Below, one piece after another: positions 46,208-55,251 of a stretch of 64,000 bases of DNA (position 1 is the first letter of the stretch; each line of letters begins with the position of its first letter). Position numbers and translations under genes: made by a program. Origin of the DNA: Cladosporium sp. IMV 00045 (lineage: Eukaryota > Ascomycota > Dothideomycetes > Cladosporiales > Cladosporiaceae); NCBI GenBank assembly GCA_001931905.2, contig MSJI02000707.1, positions 62,001-126,000 of the forward strand, given 5' to 3'. The notes beneath the pieces were generated by a model that had not been told where the DNA came from, searched no databases, and worked only from the letters and a program-made list of their open reading frames with translations.

Positions 46208-48478
46208 ATGGTCGGATCGAAGCGCGATCACGAAGAGCAGCGCCAACACCAGCAGCATCACGATGAATCCCTCGCCACCTTACTTTCTGGAGCTGGCCAT
46301 GAGGAGCTCTTCATCGAAACAATCCAGCATGTTGCGAGCAGCATGAGAGATGAGATTGAGTCTGTCTTTACTGTTCCTAATGCACCCGAACAAGAAGAAA
46401 ATGACGATATCGAAATTCGCCTGGACGATGTTTCTTCGACCTCCGAAGACGTGGAAGCATCTCATGAGCCAATGATGTCAGATACTTGGAGCAACGAGCC
46501 TGGAGTATCGTTGAAAGAAAAGGAAAAGGCTACGAAGCAGCGTCAAAAAGCTGAGAAGCAGCATGTCAAGGCTCAGAAGCAAATTGTCAAGCGGAAGCAA
46601 AAACAGCAAGCTTCTGAGATTCAGCAGCGGGAGAAGGATCAGACGGCCATCAGGAAGGAGATCAATTCTGAGGGATTTCGCGAGCTGCAGATAAGGTCTC
46701 TGCAGCACTTCGATGCCTGGTCTACGCAGGCGCTGGGTCGAATCACGGATGAGCTACGACTTGAGATGAAGGAGCAGCATATCCATGACGACGGAAGAGG
46801 GAAGGTCAATTCGATATCTGACTTGCCAGAAGCACATCGGGTGCTTATCCTGCACAGTTGTCTTCTACTCCTACTGGGACTGGAGCATTACTGGTCTGAA
46901 TCCCGAGTCTTCCTCAAACGACTGCTATCACATCTCAACCTACCCAAGGTCATACTCGTCAATGAAGAAAGCAAAGTTGCTCAGGGCCTTGCGCACGCCG
47001 CCAATTCTGGCATGAATGCTGACGAAGAAACGAAAAAACGAATTCACGACAAGAAGATCGCCCGCAGATGGATGATAGGCGCCGGCGCTGCTGTGGGAGC
47101 CACTCTCATCGGAGTCACGGGCGGCTTGGCCGCACCTCTCCTCGCGGCGGGCGTGGGCTCAGCGATGGCAGGTGTCGGTCTAGGATCTACCGCGGTTGCC
47201 ACTTACCTCGGCGCCATGGCTGGCAGCGCTCCTCTCATAGGAGCTCTTTTTGGCGCCTACGGCGGCAAGATGGCTGGGGAGATGGTGGGCAATTATGCCA
47301 AGGAGGTTTCGGACTTTGCGTTCATACCCGTCCGCAAGTCCACTTTTACGAAGGATGCTGATAACCGTCGTTTGCGCGTTGCGATAGGTGTATCAGGCTG
47401 GATGGCGGAGCCTGCTGATGTGGTGAAGCCCTGGCAGTTCATTGGCAAGGAAGGGTTCGAATCTTATGCGTTGCGCTGGGAGCTGGAGACACTTCTGGAC
47501 ATGGGACAGGCGATGGGTGCGTATACGCAGAGCGCTGCTTGGGGGTTTGCCAAAAGTCAGGCTATCTCGCAGACGACTTTTGCAACACTATCTGCAGCTC
47601 TCTGGCCGCTTGGTATTGCGAGAGCGGCGAGGTTGGTCGACAATCCCTTTCTCCTGGCTTTGCAGAAGAGTGTTAAGGCTGGTCGTGTACTGGCCGACGC
47701 TCTCTGTAACAAAGTCCAGGGCGAGCGGCCGGTGACTTTGCTCGGCTACTCTATCGGCGCAAGAGTGATTGTTTCTTGTCTGGAAGAGTTTGCCAAACGC
47801 AAGGCGTTCGGAATCGTCGAAAACGTCGTGATAGCCGGCGCAGCAAACTCTCGAGACACCAAAGTCTGGCGCCGCATTCGAGCGGTGGTGTCTGGACGAG
47901 TTGTCAACACCTACTCAACCAACGATTTCTTCCTCGCCTTCCTCTTCCGCACGCATGATCTCATTGGTGGAGTAGCAGGGTTGGGGCCGATTAGGCGTGT
48001 CCCTGGTGTCGAGAATGTGGACGTCAGCTCTATCGTCAACAGTCATTTCCAATATCGATTCATGACTGGTCAGATCATGTCCGCTTGCGGCTTCGAGGAC
48101 ATCGACCACCACGCTGTTGAGCGTGAGATCGAGCGGATGCAGGACGAGGATGCGCAAGTGAGGAAGAAGCGGGCAGAAAAGGAGCGCCTGGTAAGGGAAG
48201 AGGGATTGACTCCTGAAGAAGAGGCGAGGAGGATGGAAGAGCAGTTTCAGCAAAAGAGGAAGCCGGCGAAGGAGAAGATGGACGACGCGATGAGCGGTGT
48301 GAAAGAGAAATTCTCGAAGATGTCTATGGGCCGGCGTGGAGAGCGGAGTGATGGCATGAACGACTACAACATGGATGTCTCGACTCAAGCCAATGGTTCG
48401 AAGACCAAACAGGTGGGCACAAAGGGTGCCAAATCGACCGGCAAAGCGATAGGTGGATTCGTGCCTGGTCCGGTCTAG
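46208..48478 (+). CDS. DUF726 / TMCO4-like membrane-associated alpha/beta-hydrolase-fold protein
   Basis: Single exon, 756 residues, ATG at 46208, TAG at 48476. N-terminal acidic part, a Lys/Gln-rich coiled coil (about residues 100-160), then the DUF726 core: hydrophobic Gly/Ala-rich hairpin starting WMIGAGAAVGATLIGVTGG (about 287-350), VAIGVSGWM (about 395), a nucleophile-elbow motif GYSIG (about 512-516) in LLGYSIGARVIVSC, and VVNTYSTNDFFLAFLFR. The C-terminus is charged and disordered. Length and order fit fungal DUF726 proteins; the yeast member is YFL034W (Mil1), which binds the AP-1 adaptor. Exact enzymatic activity of the family is not established. The ORF is clean and has no sign of RIP. 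Confidence 0.9.
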   Translation: MVGSKRDHEEQRQHQQHHDESLATLLSGAGHEELFIETIQHVASSMRDEIESVFTVPNAPEQEENDDIEIRLDDVSSTSEDVEASHEPMMSDTWSNEPGVSLKEKEKATKQRQKAEKQHVKAQKQIVKRKQKQQASEIQQREKDQTAIRKEINSEGFRELQIRSLQHFDAWSTQALGRITDELRLEMKEQHIHDDGRGKVNSISDLPEAHRVLILHSCLLLLLGLEHYWSESRVFLKRLLSHLNLPKVILVNEESKVAQGLAHAANSGMNADEETKKRIHDKKIARRWMIGAGAAVGATLIGVTGGLAAPLLAAGVGSAMAGVGLGSTAVATYLGAMAGSAPLIGALFGAYGGKMAGEMVGNYAKEVSDFAFIPVRKSTFTKDADNRRLRVAIGVSGWMAEPADVVKPWQFIGKEGFESYALRWELETLLDMGQAMGAYTQSAAWGFAKSQAISQTTFATLSAALWPLGIARAARLVDNPFLLALQKSVKAGRVLADALCNKVQGERPVTLLGYSIGARVIVSCLEEFAKRKAFGIVENVVIAGAANSRDTKVWRRIRAVVSGRVVNTYSTNDFFLAFLFRTHDLIGGVAGLGPIRRVPGVENVDVSSIVNSHFQYRFMTGQIMSACGFEDIDHHAVEREIERMQDEDAQVRKKRAEKERLVREEGLTPEEEARRMEEQFQQKRKPAKEKMDDAMSGVKEKFSKMSMGRRGERSDGMNDYNMDVSTQANGSKTKQVGTKGAKSTGKAIGGFVPGPV

Positions 48479-49444
48479 AAGGTGATTTGTGCATCGATAG
48501 TGTGAATGGAGCGAGCTTATTTTGTGCAAACTTGTCGTTGTCTATCCAACCCCATGGCGGTGACCGTCAATGAATCGTTTTGGCCTATCGGATATAATCT
48601 GCCGACAGCACTTCTGGTCGACCAAACTGCTATTTCCCAGCCGCAACATAATAGTGTCTCTCAAGTTAGGGCTTTCTACTATCTCACCTCCTCGCTTACT
48701 TGCGATATCATGATTGGGATGATCGATGGTCAGCTCGCTTGACAAAACCGAGTGCGCCCAGAGGAATATCGAAGGGCTCGACGTGAGCATGAGCATTCTG
48801 CAATGGTCTAGAATATGCCTTCTGTTATCTTGAACGTCACAACCACCACATAGCGCTTGGCCCCGAGTCGTGACTCTGACAAGCGCAAAGTCCTTCATTC
48901 TCTAGTCTGCGCTAACTGCACCGATACGTCCATCAGATGATCCAGGAAGACTTCCAGCGCGAGTTTTCCAGTGGCGCCAACGACCTACAAGATGTGACGC
49001 AAGTCGACACAAAGAACAGGAAATGGCGCCTATTAGATTCACGACAAACGGTCGGATGTATTCACGCCCACGAATCACTTTCAGACCGAGGATGTGATAC
49101 AGCATTTCAGTCTGTAAGAAATACATTACCCCAAGTCTTGGCCCTGCACCTTTGTATATTATAGTTTAGGCGAGCCCGCTCAGCCACTCTCTTTCACAAC
49201 TACACTCTGAAACGGTGTAGCGGCGACCCACCAATCGGGCTGACATAACCCTTGACAGGTCTGTGATCTGCGATCACCAAGCGTTACGGAGGGATATTTC
49301 TCCGCTACAAAGTACTATACACACTCAATATCAGTCGAGAAGGCTTTCGATGGTAGGACAACATACATTGCCTCCGTTTCGAATTAGGCCAGGCGTGAGG
49401 AAGAACTCGAGTCAAGGAGCGTGAAATATATACCAGCGAAGACA
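48479..49444. other. intergenic, no supported gene
   Basis: A 118-codon ATG frame on the minus strand (48898-48542) has no recognisable domain and no visible promoter or splice pattern; I treat it as chance. Otherwise nothing but the 3' end of the DUF726 gene and the upstream region of the pectate lyase. Confidence 0.45.
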
Positions 49445-49452
49445 TATAAATA
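49445..49452 (+). promoter_or_regulatory. TATA box of the pectate lyase gene
   Basis: TATAAATA 86 bases upstream of the ATG, followed by a leader rich in CAACA, usual for highly expressed fungal secreted-enzyme genes. A second ATATATA-like motif lies at 49426. Confidence 0.45.
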
Positions 49453-49537
49453 TGGACGTCCTTCACCAGAATCATCTCAACAACAGCCACAACGACCACC
49501 AACAAGATCGGCCAGCAACGCAAACAACCTGAACAAA

Positions 49538-50338
49538 ATGCTCTACACCACCGCCCTCCTCGCCTCTCTGGCGGCCTTCTCGACCGCCCAAACTCTCAAC
49601 ATCCCCACTCGCTCGGGCTCGATCATCTCCCTCTCCCAGCCCTCCGTGATCTCCGGTTCCGTCGACTACGGCAACAAGGAGTTCGATCGCGGCCGTGAGT
49701 GCAACACCGATGACGACACCGGCAGCGACAGCGCCGTGTTCATATTGAAGAACGGCGCGTCCATCTCCAACGTCATCATTGGCAAGAACCAATTGGAGGG
49801 TATCCACTGCGAGGGTTCCTGCACGCTTAAGAACGTTTGGTTCCGTGACGTCTGCGAGGGTGAGTCGATTCCTCCCATCCCATAACATGACCATGTGTAT
49901 CCCAAGACTAACCACATGGACCACGCAGACGCCGTCTCCGCCCTCGGCAGCGGCAACGTCCTCTGGCAAGGCGGCGGAGCCAACAGCGCTAAAGACAAAG
50001 TCGTGCAGCACAACGGCCGCGGCACCGTCACGATCAAGGACGCGACCTTCACCAGCGTCGGCAAAGTCTACCGCAGCTGCGGCGACTGCACGGGCAACGG
50101 CGGACCGCGCAACGTCGTCATCCAGAACATCAAGGTCAACGGCGTCACCTCTGATCTCGTGGGAATTAACTCCAACTACGGCGATACCGCGACGATCAGC
50201 GGCTCTTGCGGTGTTAGCAAGAAGGTTTGCCAGGAGTACAAGGGTGTTACTAAGGGCAATGGCAAGTCGGACAAGGTTTCGACTACGGCCAACTGCAAGG
50301 GTGCTCAGGGTTTGTTGTCGAAGTTGCCGACTTGTTAA
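49538..50338 (+). CDS. secreted pectate lyase, polysaccharide lyase family 3
   Basis: Two exons, 49538-49859 and 49929-50338 (intron GTGAGT...CACGCAG), 243 residues, the usual length for single-domain PL3 enzymes. Signal peptide MLYTTALLASLAAFSTAQ. Family blocks: FDRGRECNTDDDTGSDSAVF, GASISNVIIGKNQLEGIHC, CTLKNVWFRDVCEDAVS (the intron lies inside this block), DKVVQHNGRGTVTI and GKVYRSCGDCTGNGGPRNVV, with the many Cys residues of the parallel beta-helix. It cleaves de-esterified homogalacturonan by beta-elimination with Ca2+ outside the cell, for plant cell-wall breakdown. Minus-strand frames over the gene are shadows. Confidence 0.95.
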
Positions 50339-50689
50339 GTGGAGAGCGTTGGTGCTGGTTGAGGAGGGATGGAAGAGGGAGCAGCTGAGGTGAGGTGTTC
50401 CAAGAAAAGTTCCGATCAAGCCAGAGGATGTTCGCGAGAGGAGATAGCCCTAAAAACAGGCATTCTTGATTCAAAGGTGCTTCTTCCAATTTCTCTGATA
50501 TGTAGATTTGTTCTGCGTCGTAGTATCCGCGCATCGATGTGCGAGCATTCATCGGGGAGTTGTGGGGCTTAGATCGATTGTCAGATTCAGGGATACACAA
50601 AGAATCGAATCAATCATGATATTCTCATGATGGCCGACGGTGTTGAGCAGTGTGATCGATCGATCTCAAGACCTGAAGCCACCGAAGTC
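50339..50689. other. intergenic between convergent genes, nothing seen
   Basis: 3' region of the pectate lyase gene and of the minus-strand gene; no frame of note. Confidence 0.5.
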
Positions 50690-51862
50690 TCACTCAACAT
50701 AGCAGTTCGGGCTCTTCAACAAGCAGTCAAAACTCTCAGGCAAAGCCTGCACACCGCAGGCATTCCTTCCAAGCGTTGTCGTCAACACGATCAGAAGCCA
50801 TCGAGTCCTCTCAGTCCCCCAGCGGGCATACCAGCCTTCTAGCAGCTGAGCCTCGTTGGAAACATGGGCTTCTGGAGGCTCCCAACTTGCATCATCAGAC
50901 CCACTTGCGAATTGAGCCTGACGATGAGCATGTACGGCACCGATGCAGTTGACCAGATCTTCGTTTTCGAAACTCATATCCTTGCGTGCGGGATCGGCGA
51001 AGTAACGCACACAAGCCGCGGTCAACGCAAAGCTCTCGGTGTTGTGCACCACTCTGGTCTTGTCGATATCGTCATTCATGAGATTGAGTCGCTGGTTCTG
51101 GGCAAATTCGGCGTAGGAATCGACGTATTTCTTCAGCGGGATTTCATCATCTGTGCATTCAAAGGTGTCGTCGTGATCCCACGTCTCGCACAGGAGGGTG
51201 ACGAAAGACTGCCATAGCGCGTAGCAGGTCATGACGTGAGCGGCGAAAAGGACGTTATTGTTTCGGGGGATCTCGCGCAAAGCCAGGAGAGCTGGCATTT
51301 GCACTGCTTCGTAGCCTGGCTGGGAGCAGACGAAGTTGATGTTGTACGGGACGTCGGGGGGTAGAGATCCCGGCCCGGTGAATGCGTCACCCCATTGTCT
51401 GGTTGGGACGTCGGTGGATGTGACCCAATGCCCGTCTTGGACTTGGGTGGGCCTCAGGACTGGTATTTGCTGGTATGGCTCGACGATTGAGAGCTGGGTG
51501 TTGTGGACGAGGACGGATGAACGGCCTTTTTGACGTCTCGAAACTCTGCTGGCTAGGATGCGGAATACATCACTTGTCCTCACGAGAGCCAGAAGATTCC
51601 TGTCGCGTATAGGAATCAACGCGAGTGGAGTTAGACGCAGGCGATGATCCGTTGCAGGGCTGCTTTCGCCATAATTGAACAGGCGCAGGAGCCGCTGCCA
51701 GTTGGAAAGGACTGGTGAGTTAGGAGTAGGATCGGGGTTTTTGAATCGATAATGATGGTCTTCGTCGAAAGGCAGGAGGCTGAAGGGCATAGGAATCATG
51801 AATTGATCGAAAATTTCGTCGAAGGAGACTTGAAGCTCTTGAGCGTGTTGAAGAACCAACAT
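50690..51862 (-). CDS. hypothetical protein, no family recognised
   Basis: One minus-strand frame of 390 residues, ATG 51862, TGA 50690. The protein is soluble with normal composition (for example MLVLQHAQELQVSFDEIFDQ, VLFAAHVMTCYALWQSF, C-terminal YARWGTERTRWLLIVLTT). No signal peptide, membrane segment or known motif. The frame stays open upstream of the ATG and reads PIPLPRKRKPQNENE back to a TGA near 51930, so a short upstream exon cannot be excluded. It lies 95 bp downstream of the SERAC1-like gene on the same strand, close enough to suggest linked evolution but not co-transcription. I do not assign a function. Confidence 0.6.
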   Translation of the reverse strand: MLVLQHAQELQVSFDEIFDQFMIPMPFSLLPFDEDHHYRFKNPDPTPNSPVLSNWQRLLRLFNYGESSPATDHRLRLTPLALIPIRDRNLLALVRTSDVFRILASRVSRRQKGRSSVLVHNTQLSIVEPYQQIPVLRPTQVQDGHWVTSTDVPTRQWGDAFTGPGSLPPDVPYNINFVCSQPGYEAVQMPALLALREIPRNNNVLFAAHVMTCYALWQSFVTLLCETWDHDDTFECTDDEIPLKKYVDSYAEFAQNQRLNLMNDDIDKTRVVHNTESFALTAACVRYFADPARKDMSFENEDLVNCIGAVHAHRQAQFASGSDDASWEPPEAHVSNEAQLLEGWYARWGTERTRWLLIVLTTTLGRNACGVQALPESFDCLLKSPNCYVE

Positions 51863-51957
51863 CTCGTTTTCATTCTGCGGTTTGCGTTTTCGCGGTAGCG
51901 GTATCGGTGCGGCTATCTTCCAGGATCAGACTCGACTGGATAATCTGCCTCGACGTG

Positions 51958-53230
51958 TCACGTACTTGTGTCTGGCGTAAGCTCTTGGTACCATCGTCTC
52001 AATTCACCAAGCAGAGACTTGTAGTCCGGATCCTCGTCGACCGAAAATTTTGTCATGGTGATGTGCGTCTTGTTCATTGGGATTGAGTTGTAGGCCGGCA
52101 AGATGGCAGACTGCGGGTCCACGACCTATGGCTTTGTTAGGTAGACTCAGTTAGGGAATCCAGAAGACCTCTTACATAACCGATCACAGGCAACATGATC
52201 TGCTCGTAGAAGCAAGTGAACTGAATCTCCGGCAAGTTCTCACGTTGTCGTGCAAGAACCATAGTATGGAAGCTTTCTTGAATCCGAGCCAGGACTTGCG
52301 AGTTCGTCTTGAGAATAGACAAGAGCTGTTTGTTGACAGTCCTGACGATGTTTATACAAGAGCCTAGCCCTGCCGCCCATTGTGCCAGTGCGCGGGCACC
52401 GGCATGTGGCGTACCGAGAAACGCGATGGCTTTAGTGCAGGTCAAGATTGATCTCAGGTGAGGTTCTGGTCTGTCATTGGACAGCAACAAAGCCTGGGCC
52501 GGCATGGTCAGTTGCTTGACGAGAATTATTAGGGAGTGAGTGACTTACATCTTCACAAACGAGACCTCCCATACTATGCACCACGAAGATGATTGGCCTT
52601 GTCCTCTATCCTGGACTCAGCGCGGGTTGCGACATGACAAGGACTCTCTTCATGCTTACCTCATAAGGCTCACCTCGGCTGTTGGCAAGAGCGTTCAAGA
52701 GACTTTTCGCGTGTGATTTAATAGTCCCCTGCGATACCATCTCGGTGACTGAAACGACTCTTGCATCGTAGCCAAAGAGCAAAATGCGTGCTTTGGGGAG
52801 CACTTTGGGGAGGAATTGGCCAGGCCATGGATTCATCGCTCCCTCGGCAGTCCAGGTCGCTTCTCGATTACCAGTGATGCCATGCGAAAAGACGATACTA
52901 CAAGGTGTCAGTTGCGGATTCTGATTCTCGTAGAGGATTGACCTACTCGACTGTTGCCTCGTTGGTAATTTTTGGTTCATAGACCACGTTGATGCCAGTG
53001 ACGAACGTCGTCACCGATGAAGCGGCCGGTTGCTCCCTGCTGTCGTTTCCGACAGGCTGAGGGGATGGCGCTACTTGTCCACCTGTGGTAGACTCCTTTT
53101 CGTTATGCCAGAACTTGAGCCTCGTCAACATCTCGAAGATTGTGTTGGCCCAGTCAAAGAGCATGTGGTGGTGCTGGATTGTAAGTAGAGAGGAAGTGAG
53201 GCTGACCAGATAGCTCTGGAGAACCCTCAT
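51958..53230 (-). CDS. SERAC1-like alpha/beta-hydrolase, stand-alone
   Basis: Five exons on the minus strand: 53230-52947, 52897-52660, 52605-52549, 52493-52176, 52125-51958; 354 residues, introns 49-55 bp, all phases agree. Motifs: DIVFSHGITGNREATW (oxyanion region), W-P-FLPKVLPKARILLFGYDA, RPIIFVVHSMGGLVCEDALL with nucleophile elbow HSMGG, FLGTPHAGA and ILPAYNSIPMNKTHITMTKF with the catalytic His region. This is the serine-hydrolase domain found in human SERAC1 and, in fungi, often at the N-terminus of NLR-like proteins; no NACHT, NB-ARC or repeat domain follows. The start is the first in-frame ATG; the first 30 residues are weakly hydrophobic (SYLVSLTSSLLTI), so a membrane anchor is possible. 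Substrate unknown. Confidence 0.85.
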
Positions 53231-53463
53231 ACACAGCACGCCTTTTTATCTGTCTGTGCTGAAGGTCAGACGAGTGGCTTGATGCGTGGGCGTGGGCTGA
53301 GAATGGAACTCAGGCTTGATGGGGCGTCGGTCATACGAGCAGCTACCTGCATACGCCACACCCGTCTCAGCCGTAAGCACATAGCGATGAGAATCTCACC
53401 AAGTTATAAGAACCAAGACCAGACGAGCCTTGCCTCGGTTTGCACTCGACAAGTATTTCAAGG
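53231..53463. other. divergent promoter region
   Basis: 234 bp between the start codons of the SERAC1-like gene (-) and the ubiquitin-like gene (+); room only for a shared promoter. No clear TATA box. Confidence 0.45.
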
Positions 53464-54417
53464 ATGCAGGAAATGACGACCGTGGCGATAGAGCTGCGAG
53501 TGCAGGGTCGGGAACGCTTGCAACTCGAAGTCACGCCATCAACAACTGTTGCGGATGTGAAAGCGAAGGTGCAAGAGAAGTGTATGCGTGACAGGACGCA
53601 ATGTTGACAAAGCTGATATGATTCAGTTTCAATCGAAAAGGCTCATCAGCTGCTCTTGTTCATGGGCCGGGTGCTCGAGGATGGAGAGAAGTTGTGCGAT
53701 CACGTCACAAATGACAAGCGAATCGTCCAGGTTTTCGTAAGCACTCACGAGTTCACTCACTCGAATTCAAGCAATCATCGCCGGCCGGAACCCGTACGTG
53801 CAGAGGAAGAATTGACAGTGGAGGTGAGGTTTTGACTTGCCGTGAATTGGCATGGTAGCAGTTGAGTCTGACTGATTTCCAGGTAGTCCGAGGCAATAGC
53901 AGTCACATTCATTCGATCCCCTGCAACTTGGCTCTTCTGGTGTACGATGTGAAGAAGGTCATCGAGCATCGTCTGGGCATATCTTTTAGGTCGCAAGAGT
54001 TGAGGTTCGGCGATGCCGTGATGATGAATGGGAGAAAGTTGCGGTATTACGGTGTGAAGCCAGGGACGAGGCTTCGCTCGATCTGCTCAGGGAGCGCCCC
54101 ACAAAGACACACCGACTTCCAAATATTTGTTAAGAGTTTGACAGGGTAGGTGCAAAGAGCACAGATGAACGCCGCCATCCACCAACACATGTCTAACTTG
54201 TCGTTTTAGATCAACGATCACTCTGGATGTCCTTCGAAAGAATACGATCGAAGAGGTGAAAAGGTTGATTCAGGACAAGGCCGGTACGGAAGTCGAAAGT
54301 CAGCGCCTCATTTATACTGGCAAGCAACTGGAGGACGGACGAACGCTTTCTGATTACAATGTTGGCAAAGAAGCAACTCTACATCTCGTGCTGCGCCTGT
54401 TTGGAGGGTGCCCCTAG
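53464..54417 (+). CDS. protein of three ubiquitin-like domains
   Basis: Four exons, 53464-53581, 53627-53823, 53883-54145, 54210-54417; 261 residues, phases agree. Domain 1 (about 5-78): [20 protein letters not shown] and [15 protein letters not shown]. Domain 2 (about 106-170) is the most diverged: [37 protein letters not shown]. Domain 3 (about 182-261) is close to ubiquitin: [60 protein letters not shown], and ends LRLFGGCP, with a Gly-Gly but two further residues and Phe for the usual Arg before it. Alternative start at Met4. Ubiquitin-like domains are docking or modifier units; with three unlike domains this is more likely a scaffold than a polyubiquitin precursor. Divergent from the SERAC1-like gene. 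Confidence 0.85.
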
Positions 54418-55251
54418 AGGAAGTATCCATGCTGTTCTATCTGTCATATACACCCCCTTCAATCTGACCATAGAAGAACTCAGCAAACGCCTATGAATGA
54501 CATGAAGCTTAGACCTTCTTCCAGTATGACGGATGTTGAGCAGCAAAGGACATGTCACCCACTTGATTTGATTTACAGAAGAGACGTGCAGGAGCACTCA
54601 AGACAGACCCCTATATGTATGCCTGAGGCCAGTGAGAGGGTCAGATAAGATGGTGACGAATCGTGGTCCGTGCCGCGCATGACCGGATTGGGAAAGGCAG
54701 CAGAGAGTGGCATGCGGCAAGGACAAAAGGCAAAGATCAGCATGCGCTTTCGCCTATTGCCATGATGATGTGATGAAGACGGTGATAGATCTACCCCATT
54801 CAACACCGTTAAATATAAGCAATCGCAACGGTCATATAGTCAATTCACACAACACCTCCCACCAATAGATATACGGCTTACACAAGCACAAACACTAAGC
54901 CCCACACTCTCCAGGATTCCATCCAAACCCGTCGCCTTCCAAAGCAAGCAAGCTCCAGTCTCTCCTCCCTCTTTCATGTGCCAGCCGGCGTCATCCAAAC
55001 CAAGCAACCTCTCTCTCGTCCAGCCACCACCACGCCTTCCCGTGTCTCTCCTTAAAGTGCACTCCCACCTCCCACCAATACTCGACCACCTACCTATGTT
55101 CCCTAAGGCCTCACCTAATATATCTACTGCGCTACATAATACAACACCTTGATCCAACCCATTCCTTCGTATTTCCAACCGTTCTTTCCCTCCGCTTCCG
55201 GCCTATATCTACGCCGGAAGGTCACAGATCGCCAACTTGGAGCCCTCAAGC
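54418..55251. other. intergenic, no supported gene
   Basis: Short frames only. The second half is pyrimidine-rich (CT-rich tracts at 54840-55200), typical of a fungal promoter and leader for the next gene. Confidence 0.5.

Noticed and set aside
48542..48898. 118-codon minus-strand ATG frame as a small gene
   Set aside because: No domain, signal peptide or splice pattern and close to the expected length of chance frames.
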